In this document: piece by piece, positions 34,501 through 45,982 of the stretch
How the letters are laid out: each line of letters begins with the position of its first letter
Numbering within the stretch: position 1 is the stretch's first letter
Source: Nemania diffusa
Taxonomy: Eukaryota > Ascomycota > Sordariomycetes > Xylariales > Xylariaceae
Length of the DNA stretch: 64,000 nt
NCBI GenBank assembly: GCA_038501195.1
Contig: JBBPUQ010000007.1
Location: forward strand, 3,325,501 to 3,389,500
Reading direction: 5' to 3'
Translations under genes and position numbers: made by a program
The notes under the pieces: generated by a model
Told to the model about the DNA's origin: nothing
The model's database searches: none
What the model saw: only the letters and a program-made list of their open reading frames with translations

Positions 34501-35104
34501 AAAGGAACCCTATCTATTTTCCTAGCGCAGGAAGTCGTGCATTAGTTGCAGACTGCGGCGCCATGCCCTGTCGGCTTCCTCTGGCCGTCTTTCGTCAGAG
34601 TTAAGCCGGCCCCATGAGAAACTGGAGCATCGGTCTTGTTAGCGTCTGTTTTGGCGGGCTTGACTGGGGAGCTAGACAGGGCAGTCAAGGGTGATGCTGT
34701 AGATTACCGGCATACCAAGATACATAGATAGGTACGACGGTACTGTAAGTACAGGATGAGAATCCCTCTATTGAAGATTCCTATCCAGTGTAGTGCAGGA
34801 TACTGATAGCAGATAGATTGATAGTAGATACGATAGGTAGATGATCTCTCTCTCCTTGTACGTACCACACCAGGAACGCAGGCTACAGTACATAAACCAC
34901 ACCGTCCCGTCCCGTCGATCTTGTTTATCCCGGAGCCCAGCTTACTGCTTCAACTCTCAGCCATTCGTAGAGTGTTGAATTTTGACCAATTCCTCTTCTG
35001 ATTTATGCTAATGGGTCGCTCGTCCTCCAGAATTTTGCTTCCATTATCCAGTCTTCCGCTTTCTTAGCGGAGTTCTCTCTCTTTCCCCCTCTCCGGTCCT
35101 CAAG
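31580..35104. other. Gene-poor tract before the permease
   Basis: No gene supported over 3.5 kb. ORFs at 32652-32843, 33216-33410, 33721-33936 and 34255-34545 lack motifs. Many short GTAGGTACCTAC-like motifs occur. The last 150 bases (CT-rich) are the permease leader. Confidence 0.5.
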
Positions 35105-36990
35105 ATGGAGTCAGTGACAGCAGACAAGCCCGTTGGCGCCGAGCCGGGCCTCAACGATAAGGCATCCCGGACCAGCGACTCGATCGGCGAGGTCGAGGAC
35201 GGCACCAACCAGCTGCACCGCCATCTCGGCAATCGCCAGATCCAGCTGATCGCCATCGGCGGCACCATCGGCACCGGCCTCTTCGTCAGCATCGGCAGCG
35301 GGCTGGCCAAAGGCGGCCCCGCCAATCTCCTGCTCGGCTACTCGCTGCACGCCCTCATGGTCTGCCTGATCAACAACTCGCTGGCCGAAATGGTCTGCTA
35401 CATGCCCGTGAGCGGCTCCTTCATTCGCATGGCGGGCAGATGGGTCGACGACTCACTCGGCTTCCTCGCGGGCTGGAACTTCTTCCTCTACGAAGCCATC
35501 CTCATCCCCTTCGAGATCACCGCCCTCAATTTGGTCCTCACCTTCTGGACCGACAAAATACCCGTCGCCGCCATATGTATTGCCGTTATCATACTCTACG
35601 CGTACGGATCTCATCTACCGCCCCGCAGCTCTTGATCATTACTTCGCTAACACTCGTACAGCATCATCAATCTCCTGGCCGTGCAATACTACGGGTAAGT
35701 GTCACATGCATTCCCCCACAGCTACTCCGTCCCAATTTTGCAACTGGGGACGTTCGTAAATGAACCCTTAATTCCATCATTCAAATTACGCACTAAACGA
35801 AGAAAAACAAAATGCGGAAAACGCAAATACTGACTTGTAACAGCGAGGCGGAATTCTGGCTCTCGTCCGGCAAGCTGATCCTGATCCTCATCGTCTTCTT
35901 CTTCACCTTCATCACGGCCGTCGGCGGCAACCCGCAGCACGAGCCCTACGGCTTCCGGTACTGGTACAGCCCGGGCGCGTTCGCCGAGTACATCTCGACG
36001 GGCGCGCTGGGGCGCTTCGAGGGCTTCCTGGGCTCGCTGTTCTCGGCCTGCTTCACCGTCGTGGGGCCCGAGTACATCGCCATGGTGGCCGGCGAGGCGG
36101 AGCGGCCGCGCACGTACGTCAAGAACGGCTTCAAGACGGTCTACTGGCGCTTCTTCGTCTTCTTCGTGCTCGGCGCCCTCGCCGTCGGCGTCGTCATCCC
36201 TTACGACGACCCCAAGCTGACGAGCGGCGGGGGCTCCGCGAATGGCTCGCCGTATGTCATTGCGATGCAGAATATGGGCGTTGCGGTGCTGCCGCACATC
36301 GTTAATGCGCTGCTGGTCACGAGTATCTTTAGCGCTGGTAACGCGTACGTATACTGCGCCATGCGCTCGCTGCATGGTTTGGCGTGCGATGGACATGCGC
36401 CGGCTATCTTCAAGAGGACGACGAAGAGCGGCATCCCCGTCTACGCGTTCTGCGTCGTCATCCTCTTCCCGTTCCTGTCCTTCCTACAGGTATCCAGCAA
36501 CACGTCCTCGGCCGTCGCCACGCTACAATCCGTCACCGAGGGCGCCACGATGATCACGTACATCTGCATCAGCCTGACGTACATCTTCTTCTACCGCGCG
36601 TGCAAGGCGCAGGGCATAGACCGGTCGACGCTGCCGTACAAGGGCTGGTTCCAGCCGTACGGCGCGTACATCACGCTCGTGTACATGACCGTCATCGAGG
36701 GCATCTTCGGGTACACCGTGTTCATCCCGGGACACTGGAGCGTCGCCGACTTCTTCCCGCCGTACACCATGGCCTTCGTCACGATCCTGCTGTACTTCGG
36801 CTGGAAGATCTACCACCGCACCAAGTTCATCGGCCCCCTCGAGGCCGACCTCGTCTGGGAGAAGCCCCAGATCGACGCGTACGAGGCCGCCTTCACCGAG
36901 CCGCCGACGCGCTTCCGCGACGAGATCTATACGCTCATCACGCGCAGGAAGAAGGAGAGGGAGAATCACATGGGAGAGGATATTAGTTAA
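35105..36990 (+). CDS. Amino-acid permease (yeast amino-acid transporter family)
   Basis: Plasma-membrane proton symporter for amino acids. Exons 35105-35601, 35662-35694 (33 nt) and 35844-36990; total 1677 nt, 558 aa. The joins give ILYAIINLLAVQYYGEAEFW, the expected helix in this family. The N-terminal cytosolic tail is about 45 residues (with NQLHRHLGNRQIQL), followed by the signature IGGTIGTGLFVSIGSGLAKGG. About twelve hydrophobic segments follow, including PEYIAMVAGEAERPRTYV, the conserved loop of fungal permeases. The C-terminal tail ends RKKERENHMGEDIS. Which amino acids it carries cannot be told. It is GC-rich, unlike the AT-rich DNA on both sides. Confidence 0.95.
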
Positions 36991-38046
36991 CAATTGCCAT
37001 TATCTACCTCTTTCATTTCTACCAGGTGTTGGTGGGAACGATGACTGGTCGCAGACTAAGCTCTCGACCTCTGGGCAACGTCCTGGAGCCATTTTATTTC
37101 CTGTAGTATAGTTGTTGTTTTATGTCCTTTGAGTATATATACCCAGCAAGCTGCGGCTTGCGCCAATGAGAGTTGAATACACGTCGAAGCCTCTAAGTGC
37201 ATAATGCCCATTTTGGAGAGTTATGCGAGACAGTATGTTCATTCGTAACTCGTAAACTATCTCACGGTCATACTGACAAAGGGACACCAGTGCTTTTATC
37301 CAGGTATAATACGGAAATTATTTCTAAGTTACGATATGGACTTTCCTACTCAGATGCTACTATGTCCCATCACGCATCGGTTTTAGTAGTTTCTTCAAGT
37401 AACACATCAACATTAAAAGGCGATTTCCTATATAGCAGCCCGGATGCCTTCAGCTGGTCATTCCAGTCTTGTCTAGTAAGATGTTTGGATTTGCGCTGCA
37501 ATAGCAATTACACTTATGACAACCGTGGTGCACCCTGAGGCCATTTCTTCTTTCTCTATTTAGTAATAATGTTTTATAAAGGTATATATATTAATATTAA
37601 ACTGACCAATTGTTAAATACTCATTTTATTTATTTATAATCCACTATTCCATCTTTTAAAAAAATTAATACACATATTTTTTGAATTCTTTGTTTTCATT
37701 TATCCTTTCCTCGTTTTTTTACTATACAGTTGCAATGCTTTTTTTCCTAGGTAAGATAAGTGGCACCATGTTTATAGACCTCACTCACCTAGCTATTTAC
37801 CTCGCCTACCTCACTTTCTACAACTCTATATGCTTTACTCATGCCACCTAGCAACTTACGTTATTGCTTGGATTACTTGGTCAATTAACTTCATTAATCT
37901 AAGCAATAGATTCAGGCAAGTCACTCAAACAAGCGTTTTTTACGATCATTTCAGGTAAAACAAGTCAAGAGGCTTTTATCTGACTGACTTTACCTCTGGT
38001 CAGCGCTGGTGCTAGTGCCACCGACTTCAGCCCTTCGGTCACCAGA
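36991..38046. other. Intergenic, very AT-rich centre
   Basis: No gene supported. The segment 37550-37750 is strongly AT-rich. A 113-codon ORF at 37197-37538 has no motif. Confidence 0.5.
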
Positions 38047-38745
38047 ATGCAGCTGACCTTCCCCCTCTTCCCTAACCTACCACCTGACCTGAGGCTGCGA
38101 GTCTGGGAGCTTGCCCTGGAGGAACCCACGAAGGTGACCGTCAGCGTCTCGCGGTATACCCCACCCCACGGCCCCCGCCCCAGCATTGGGGTGCTTACCC
38201 AGCTCGCCGTAGAAGGCAACATCGGAACGCCCTCCAGCTTTCGAGCATCTGCCTCGTTCCCCCCTCTAATGCTCGCCAGCCGGGAGAGCCACGCTCTTGC
38301 ATCGGCGCACTACCGCCGCGCCTTCAGAAGCGCCCGTGGAAAAGGTGGTGTGCTCGCGGCGTATCCGACGGTGCTGCACGTCGACGACGACGACGCCGCG
38401 GGCTTGCTTCGGGCGGGAGATCTGGAGCTCGTTCGCGACGTCCATGTGCGGTACGCCAGTGGGGTTCTGACCAGCTATCCGCAGGGCCATCTGCAGGCTA
38501 TTATTGAGGCGCCTCGTTTGGAACTCTTGTCGTTCGCTACCTGTACGCCTTGGGCCTACGGCATAGAGAAGTCGTTTTGCATACTTTTCCGGAGATTTTG
38601 TTCGGAGGTCACTTCGCGCAACCCAAAGTGTAAGATACCCGAGATTGAGATTAATGTCGAAGCGCGAGACGGTGGGAGGCCGTACTATTTTCGAGGCAGT
38701 TGGCACGATATGCCATACGGGGACTACCGTGAGTTTGACCAATAG
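38047..38745 (+). CDS. 2EXR-domain protein
   Basis: Intronless, 232 aa, ATG start. The N-terminus FPLFPNLPPDLRLRVWELAL (residues 5-24) is the signature of the fungal 2EXR domain (PF20150), and the related PPLMLASRESHALASAHYRR segment follows at about 76-95. No catalytic motif is known in this family; the role is unknown, with distant resemblance to F-box-like helices. The C-terminus (RPYYFRGSWHDMPYGDYREFDQ-like end) completes a normal-length member. Confidence 0.8.
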   Translation: MQLTFPLFPNLPPDLRLRVWELALEEPTKVTVSVSRYTPPHGPRPSIGVLTQLAVEGNIGTPSSFRASASFPPLMLASRESHALASAHYRRAFRSARGKGGVLAAYPTVLHVDDDDAAGLLRAGDLELVRDVHVRYASGVLTSYPQGHLQAIIEAPRLELLSFATCTPWAYGIEKSFCILFRRFCSEVTSRNPKCKIPEIEINVEARDGGRPYYFRGSWHDMPYGDYREFDQ

Positions 38746-39219
38746 CCCATGTTGATATGAGGAGACACATAGTTCGGATGCTGAATTGTTTATGTGTAGA
38801 ACCGGGGCAATAATGGATGACGAGGCTGGCGGATTACTGGAGTAAGAAGTCGATCTATCGTACCTAGAGTATGGAATAACTTTCTATTCTTTTTATTGTT
38901 ATACATCCTTGTCTTTTTTTTTGGCTTGATTTGGTTGGGTGCCAAGCAAAATTATGGTCAGTTGATCTACCTACACTCTCTTACGAGGTCGGTTTGAGTG
39001 ATCCGTTTAAGCGACCACCAAGCTTACCTAGGGCCGTAGGCCTGTGCACCAAATCCAACAATAACAGGTGCACCTCGGGACATCAACTCGGTGACCTCCT
39101 AGGAATTACATGTGTTGTCCCAGCCCACAGGCTCAAGCGAACAAACCAGTTTCATCCTGCTACAGATCGTAGAGTGTTTTGTAGAGTGTTTTGGTGTTCG
39201 CCTCCAACGCGCACCAGCC
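38746..39219. other. Intergenic, 2EXR to ankyrin gene
   Basis: No gene supported; it holds the 3' region and the next promoter. Confidence 0.5.
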
Positions 39220-40953
39220 ATGCTCGGTCGGAAACGGAAGTGGCTCGAGCACGAGTTCCAGACCGAACCAGAGGCTTTGCACGCCTGTGTTCGCGACGGC
39301 GATCATCGCCGACTGCGCGAACTACTGCTCGACGTCTCGTCTACCCGGGACATCAACTACTCCGCCCTCGACTTCGGCCCGCCGCTTCATTTCGCCGCAT
39401 ACTGCGGTGACTTGGCCGCCGTCGACTTGTTGCTAGCGGCCGGCGCAGATTCTCTTGTCGTGAGCGAAGGCAATGCGCCGCAGCTGACCGCCATTGGGAA
39501 GGCCGCCCTCCAGGGCCATCGGGCCATCGTCAAGCGCCTCTGGATTCGCGAAAGCCCGGAAAGGAATGTACGCGGACTACGGCCCACGCAGACACCCCTC
39601 GTGGTGGCCGCAGCACAAGGGCATGTTGCTATTGTAGAGGAACTGTTGGATCTCTGGCATGGCTGGTCGCACGATACCAAAGCGCAGGCGCTCTTGTGGG
39701 CTGCGCGGAAATGGCGCGCGAATGTCGCCACGCCACTGCTCAGTCGGTGCTCCTTCGAGGTTTCGACGGTTCAGGAGGCGCTGCACTACGCTGTAGGTTA
39801 CAGGATGATGGGGTTTGACGACCTACCTAAGTCCGAAGGCATCGACTATCTCGATCAGCAACTGCTGATTGCGCTGTTGATTAACGCCGGCGCCAATCCT
39901 AATTCTCGCCCCAGCGGCAAACCCCTTGTCTACCGTGCCGCCACCAGCGCCGGCCTCACCGGTGCCCTCACGACACTCCTTGAACACGGCGCGGACCCGA
40001 ACCAACCTAGCGACGGTCGCCAATCTGCTCTCCATATCCTTGCCAAGCCAGTATCGACAGGCCCATCTAATGTCTCGGGTTTTCTTCAAAACGAGTCTGC
40101 TATTCGTCTGCTGCTAAAGTATGGGGCCTCTACATCGCAGCAAGACGAACATGGCAACATGCCTCTACACAGGGCTGCTTATGAGTTAGACCTGCGATTA
40201 TTTAAGCTATATCTATCCTCGCGCCCGGAGCGAGATCGGAAGCAAACCCTGGAGGTTCGAAATCACGGTGGAGAGACCCTGCTTCACTTTGCCTCCGCCG
40301 GGTGCTGCATCGAAACAATGGAATTCCTCATCGGCCAAGGGCTAGACATCAATGCGGTAAACGCCAACGGGTGGACGCCGTTACTGTGTGCCTTAGTTCC
40401 CACAGAGAAAGTCACGCTTCGGGGTCGAAACACCACTGCGATTGCCGAAGCTGTACGAGCAGCCCGCCTACTGCTTTCTCGCGGCGCCGAGGCAGCCAAG
40501 ACGACATCTGAAGGCTGGACTCCGTTGCACTGTCTCGCCCTCCACCGTGACGGCGACAGAAACGGTCTAGGTGCCGACCTTGCCACCGACTTGATGTCGC
40601 GTGGTGTTGACCCGGAAGCCCGTGCTCCACTGGTAAGCCCGGATGGAAGGGGCTCCTTGCCCGAGTCCAGTCTGCCCTGGGGCCATCGTTTACGGGGTGT
40701 CATGGGGGACCTGTCGAACTCGCACAGGATCATGCGGACGAATCTTCCACCGATCTTCTGGGCGGCTGAGCGTGGTGCCGTTGGTGTGATCTCTGCGCTA
40801 TTGGCTCATGGCGTTGATATCTCGCCCGTGAACGACATGACACCCGCCCGGATGGCAGCCGAGTCGAAGTTTCTGGAGAGAGACCAGAAGGTCGCGGAGA
40901 CAATCGTCGAACTGCTCCTATCTTATGGACGAGGAAATCGCAATGGAAACTAG
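39220..40953 (+). CDS. Ankyrin-repeat protein
   Basis: Intronless, 577 aa from the ATG at 39220 (MLGRKRKWLEHEF). A longer reading to 39112 would need a TTG start. Ankyrin repeats cover most of the protein: GPPLHFAAYCGDLAAVDLLLAAGA, QTPLVVAAAQGHVAIVEELL, HGADPNQPSDGRQSALHILA, HGNMPLHRAAYELDLRLFKLYL, GGETLLHFASAGCCIETMEFLI, NGWTPLLCALV and EGWTPLHCLALH are the clearest, with a last repeat before residue 545. No NACHT, HET or other effector domain is attached. Probably a protein-protein scaffold; partners unknown. Confidence 0.85.
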   Translation: MLGRKRKWLEHEFQTEPEALHACVRDGDHRRLRELLLDVSSTRDINYSALDFGPPLHFAAYCGDLAAVDLLLAAGADSLVVSEGNAPQLTAIGKAALQGHRAIVKRLWIRESPERNVRGLRPTQTPLVVAAAQGHVAIVEELLDLWHGWSHDTKAQALLWAARKWRANVATPLLSRCSFEVSTVQEALHYAVGYRMMGFDDLPKSEGIDYLDQQLLIALLINAGANPNSRPSGKPLVYRAATSAGLTGALTTLLEHGADPNQPSDGRQSALHILAKPVSTGPSNVSGFLQNESAIRLLLKYGASTSQQDEHGNMPLHRAAYELDLRLFKLYLSSRPERDRKQTLEVRNHGGETLLHFASAGCCIETMEFLIGQGLDINAVNANGWTPLLCALVPTEKVTLRGRNTTAIAEAVRAARLLLSRGAEAAKTTSEGWTPLHCLALHRDGDRNGLGADLATDLMSRGVDPEARAPLVSPDGRGSLPESSLPWGHRLRGVMGDLSNSHRIMRTNLPPIFWAAERGAVGVISALLAHGVDISPVNDMTPARMAAESKFLERDQKVAETIVELLLSYGRGNRNGN

Positions 40954-41871
40954 TATCGCGTGCGTACGTCACGTCAAACTGTCATGACCGACCGACGATT
41001 CACCGGCTCCATGTGCCTTATTTGAAAACACTTTTACGAGAGGGTAAGTTATATAAGTGATTGGAGCAGGGCTAGCGAGGCTAAGATAATCTACAACGGA
41101 AAACTGTCATCAGTGTTGAGGCCCCTCACCAAACGCAGGTGCCAGACTAAGTAAGTACTTAAGGTAGGTGACACCTAAACAAGATGAGCGGCTTGTTTCT
41201 AGGTATAAGACGACGCAAGTGTAATATCGCAGCACGAGATTCATATTTCAACTTTCCGGGCTCTCAGGTTTTTTGCGTCTTAAGTAAAAGAACTCAGTTT
41301 TAATCAAAGGCTGAGGTCTTATAAAAAGTGAAAAAGAGGTAGGAAATCAATGCACAGGTAGGTTAAGGAAAAGGGCGGGGGCGGCCAATGCTTAAAACGT
41401 TTAAACATATTATTCAATTCTTGGGTCACTAATACCTTCTGCCTTGACTTTTTTGTGACTACCTTGTAGGCTTGGCAAGTTGCATAATTAAGGCGTTGTC
41501 TTTAATTCTGGCTATTAGGGTTGAGAAGAAAATAGGCAATGCATTTATTGTATGTTAGTATCTGAACGGGTTAGAAGTATTATTGATCTGTGATTCATGC
41601 TGTAGCCTTGTCACACATTTCTCATGCATGTGGGTGTTGGATAGTTTCATTTCGCTGTAGAGCCTTTATAGATACTTCGCAGTTTAGCTTCTTGCCGTTC
41701 TATAAACTGTAACAATCGCTATGCCTCCAACCTGCGGTCCTGTGACTCGATATGACCTTGTCTCAATTAGCCATTCGAGAGTGACGTCCGAGCTTTTCTC
41801 TCGAGCTCCTCCATCCAGGCCTTGAAATCCTCTTTGCTAGTGATATTATAGGTGAGTACATAGGCGCGACC
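40954..41871. other. Intergenic between convergent genes
   Basis: Lies between the 3' ends of the ankyrin gene and eIF2B epsilon; no gene seen. Confidence 0.6.
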
Positions 41872-44206
41872 CTAGTCGTCATCATCGTCACCTTCGGAAT
41901 CCTCGTCGCTTTCCTCCTCAGCGTTCTCGAGCCACTCGATCAGTGCCTGGCACTTAGCCCGGACTGCGAGCATCACTTCCCCCTCCTTAGCCCTGGCGTC
42001 TCCCCACCAAGCGAGAAGCCCTTCCTCCTCTAGGATATCCAAATCGTACATCTGCTGCAGCATGGCGGCCAGGAGGATCCCGGCCTTACCGGCTTCGATG
42101 ATCTTGGCGCTGCTTACGCACGCTCTCTGCATTGCCAGTGTAAATTCTAATTGTTCTGACAAGGATTCTCCACCCACGCCAACATCCGCAACGAAAGCCG
42201 ACGCACCCGCTCTAGAGGTGAGGGCTTCCTTAGCGGCTTTCACTGCATCGAGACCGCTAGACTCTGCATTCATAAGTTCAACCGCACGACGAACAAATGC
42301 CGTTGCTACTGCTTTCCGCATGGCCACATCTGAGGCATTGTTGGCTAACCGTAGTGAGGTAAATTCCAGCTTCTCTGAGTCAAAATCACCCACGGTGCCA
42401 CGCAAGACTTCCATAAGACCGTGGACGGCATCCGCATGGAATGACGAAAAGCTGGGCGCACCGGAGTCATCCGAGGCAAAGGAGGAAAGTCTGGATCGGG
42501 TTGTTGTTTGACTTGGTGTGACCGATGCTGCCTCGGAATGGTTGTCGTCGGACTCATCACCCCCGAAACTCGAGCATGATTCGCTGTCGAAGTCATACTG
42601 ATCCAGGTTATGAATAAGAGCGTTTTCCACCTTCGCAAGGTCTTCGTTTCCTACTTCATCCTCTTCTGGGTATTGGAACACAGCACCCTTGCCTTGTGCT
42701 CCGACAGCTTGAGCCTGCGATGGAAGAGATTTGCCGTCGTGTGCGATAAGTGAAAGCACGGTAGAGCCTTCAACCTCTACCTTTTCGTCGATTCGAACCC
42801 CAGATGACACCAAGGAGCCTTGATGTATAGTGGCACCCTTCCCCACATGTGCCGTGTCTGCAATGATAGAATGCTCCACAACAGCACCATCGCCAATTTC
42901 AGCATCGTCCCAAATAAAGCTGTTAACAATCCGGACGTTACTTCCAATCTTACAATTCCGACCTATTATGGAATTTTCTATTATGCTCTTAGATCCGACA
43001 TGTGTGTCACGCCCGAGAACGGCGTCGTTTGCCTCCGCGTCATCTTCGACGAGTACGTCATCCTCTTGGTAGACTTGGTTATCTCGTAGGGAATACGTTT
43101 GGCCTTTCAATAGATTGCAGTCCGGGGTAAATGGGTAGACCCAGCCGCCGAGGAGGTCGTGGCTTATAGCATCGTACATTTGCAGACTCGTAGCTCTCGC
43201 GCTGTAGCCCTCGGTGACGATCTCTGCATGTATCATTTTGCCGTTTAATTCCCAGTCCTTTAGGACACCGTGTAAGAAGTTGGCTCTCGGAATCTCGTAA
43301 TCGAAACTCTCAGACCACAGGGCAAGTACATCTGGCGTACATATGTCTATTTGGGCATCAATTAGATCGGCTCGCATATCTATCTCGGCATGCTTTAGCA
43401 CCGACGGGTCCAGATTAATGTAGCGGTTTGTCTGGAAGGGGTGCATCTCCTCGTAGTGGAGACATCGGAACCCATCCAAGGGGTCGAGGGCGAAAACGGG
43501 AGTTATGGTTTTCGGCTTGGTGTGATGTTCAGCCTCGCCGGCTTCGCGTAAGACCATGGTCATGCAAGAGTCGCGGTTTGCTTTTCTCCTCGCCTTGTGT
43601 GCTGCCAGGGCACCTGCTAGCTCCATGTTCGAAACTAGGTCTCCATGTACCAGTAAAAAGTCGCCGCTGATGATGTTGCGCTTGTCTAAATCTCTGAGGA
43701 AATCGCCCACGGAGCGCGCATCGGCAACGCGTATGAACTCGAGGGTAGAGAAGGGAGGGTACCGCGATAAAGGGGACCACCGGGAGTTGTGGATATATTG
43801 TTCTACTTGTTCGTGATGCGCACCACAGTAGATGAAAACATCCTGGACTTCGTTCATCTCCAGGAACTCTAGTGTGTACTCGATGAGGGGTATATTGGCG
43901 AGTGGAAGCAGACACTAGGGAGGCGCCGTTCATGTTAGCGAAGGGTCTATTGGCAGGGGCCGAGAGGGATGGGTATTGGGGACAGCTTACTCTTGGTTTA
44001 TCTAGAGAGAAGGGTAAAAATCTTGTCTGAAAGTCGTCTGCGATGAGCTATATGGTGAGTTAGCAGTGATAGCATGACAAAGGATGGTGATGGAAACAAC
44101 ATACCACAGCTTGTAGGGCATCTTCTCTCTTCTCTTCGGCTGCTGGTTTCCCACCCTTTTTGCCCTTGGCGGCGGCACCACCACGGCCGCCTTTACTTTG
44201 CGACAT
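41872..44206 (-). CDS. GCD6: Translation initiation factor eIF2B, epsilon subunit
   Basis: Catalytic subunit of the guanine-nucleotide exchange factor that recycles eIF2-GDP and sets translation rate under starvation. Exons 44206-44105, 44047-43991 and 43914-41872; total 733 aa. The joins restore the nucleotidyltransferase-like domain: LIADDFQTRFLPFSLDKPR then CLLPLANIPLIEYTLEFLE. Left-handed beta-helix hexapeptides run at about residues 335-430 (HVGSKSIIENSIIGRNCKIG, IVNSFIWDDAEIGDGAVV). A long acidic linker (EVGNEDLAKVE, SFGGDESDD) leads to the W2/HEAT domain (about 560-733), with the expected LLAWWGD and an acidic EEESDEDSEGDDDDD tail. The N-terminus is Gly/Lys-rich (MSQSKGGRGGAAAKGKKGG). 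Confidence 0.95.
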
Positions 44207-44829
44207 TGCGCTGCCGGGTTCTGGAAATTTGGAGGTAAACTCAAGTGTAGTGTCTCAAATGTGGTGTCTTTTTCTTGTAATGGTTGGTGGAAGACTTGGC
44301 GCTGGGCTCGGATGTCGTGTCGTGCGATAATGGTTGGCGGAAGAATGGGTGTTGATGCGATGTGGAAGAATTGGTATTGATTTCTAGCAGGCGAGGAGGG
44401 GTCACTTTTTTGTGTACTTGCGATGACTCAATTAACATTTAATTATTACCCAGGTAACCCCAAACCTAGATTGGGCAGCTTCGCGACTGTCACTCAGCTG
44501 GCTGCCAAGTGTGACAGCTGAGGGCCAAATATATATTTACAGTGATTGGTACAGTGCTGTACTGTAGGTATGGGATGCCAGCCACTGCCGCCCACTAGAC
44601 TCTACCTGGCTTAGTGGATCTCCATCAGCCACACGATAGTTTCTGGAGTGATATTCCAGCATGCGTAAACTCTTGCATGTAAAACAACAATCCCGTTTTT
44701 CTTGCACAATCAAAATATACTCTTCTAAAGCATGATTCTCGTACCAATTCAGAGGCATCATCCCTGTATTACACTCTGGCCGGAGTAAAACCTCCATGTT
44801 TGTGAGATACCTACCTATCAAGAACAGTA

Positions 44830-44860
44830 TTGTATTGTATTGATTGATTGATTGATTAAT
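44830..44860. repeat. TTGTA / TTGA short tandem repeat
   Basis: TTGTATTGTATTGATTGATTGATTGATT-like repeat read directly. Confidence 0.8.
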
Positions 44861-45962
44861 CCTACCATGGGATGGCCCCCTCGCAAGGTATCACAGGAGT
44901 TCTATATCAAGCTTTGAGCGAGCGAGCACTTAAGTTTCCGTACCGTTTTAGTAGCATGTTGCGAAGAATAGTGCCGGTGCGTGCATTAGATTGCAACAGT
45001 GGCTCTGATGCTATCTAAATACTCTCTCTGCCTTCTGTCTGCCTTCCTGTTACAGTACGATGCTCTGGCGGCCCAAGAGGTTCTAGCCTCTCAGACCGGC
45101 ATGTTTTTCCGAGACATGCGTGGCGGCGCACTGCGTACTCCGCTAGAGTACATGCAGACCACGTGTAGGCCATGGCTCCAACTACCTAGGTAGGTAGTTG
45201 AGGGTATTTCTTCATTTAATAATAATGTCAATAAGAGTAGGCGCTGCGCCTACATATATGTAGGGATATATGTGTGCAGGGAATATCCTCAAGTTGTCTG
45301 TCCCCTAGGCCGACTAGCCGCCCATCCGTTGTTTTGAAGACACCCACGTCGTAACTTTTCCATTAAGCGACCCAGTACCTACCTACCTGCCTAATGCAAT
45401 AGGTACCTCAGACATAGTAGTATATCTCTCACTCATGTGACATTGACGTCACTTGTTTGCGAATGCTGCAGATAAAAAAACGATATGATGGGCTTACGCG
45501 GTGGTGCACTATTCTTTAGGTATGTGTATACGCATATGTATATGTAAACCTTGTGATGTGGGATCTCGCAAGACGAGGGTTGCAGGAATATTATCAGGGT
45601 CAGATCAGGGTCTAGGCCCGGCATGGCCAGGGGTCGCCCTCGGCAGCGGTGGAGCCAGTATAGACGATACTGAGTGGACCATGGTACAGGCCACCCTCTT
45701 CTCCGCGCGGTCTAGAGTGGTGGCCAGACCATCGATGAGCCCGCCCAACCGTCCGAATACCATGGTACTGTCATAGGCAAAGCTATGCTGCTATGCACAG
45801 CTTACAATACATGCTGTAATTGCTACACTGCTGCCGTAGCTTTATGAACACACATCGCAATACAGAGTAACTCCGTCCAGTCTGCACTTATACGGAATAC
45901 CTTATCGAGAGAGCAAACGAGCACTCTATATATGTATGTGCATACGTATCGTATAGTACAGT

Positions 45963-45982
45963 ATCGGATCGGATCGGATCGG
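45963..45982. repeat. (GGATC)n tandem repeat
   Basis: About four copies of GGATC/ATCGG. Confidence 0.8.

Noticed and set aside
35722..36993. Long ORFs antisense to and out of frame with the permease
   Set aside because: Shadow frames of a GC-rich coding sequence; Arg/Ala-rich with no domain.
37197..37538. 113-codon ORF on the plus strand
   Set aside because: No ATG at the listed start, no motif, isolated in AT-rich DNA.
44537..44797. 86-codon ORF on the minus strand with several Cys
   Set aside because: No motif found; start and context unconvincing. Kept only as a note in the intergenic entry.
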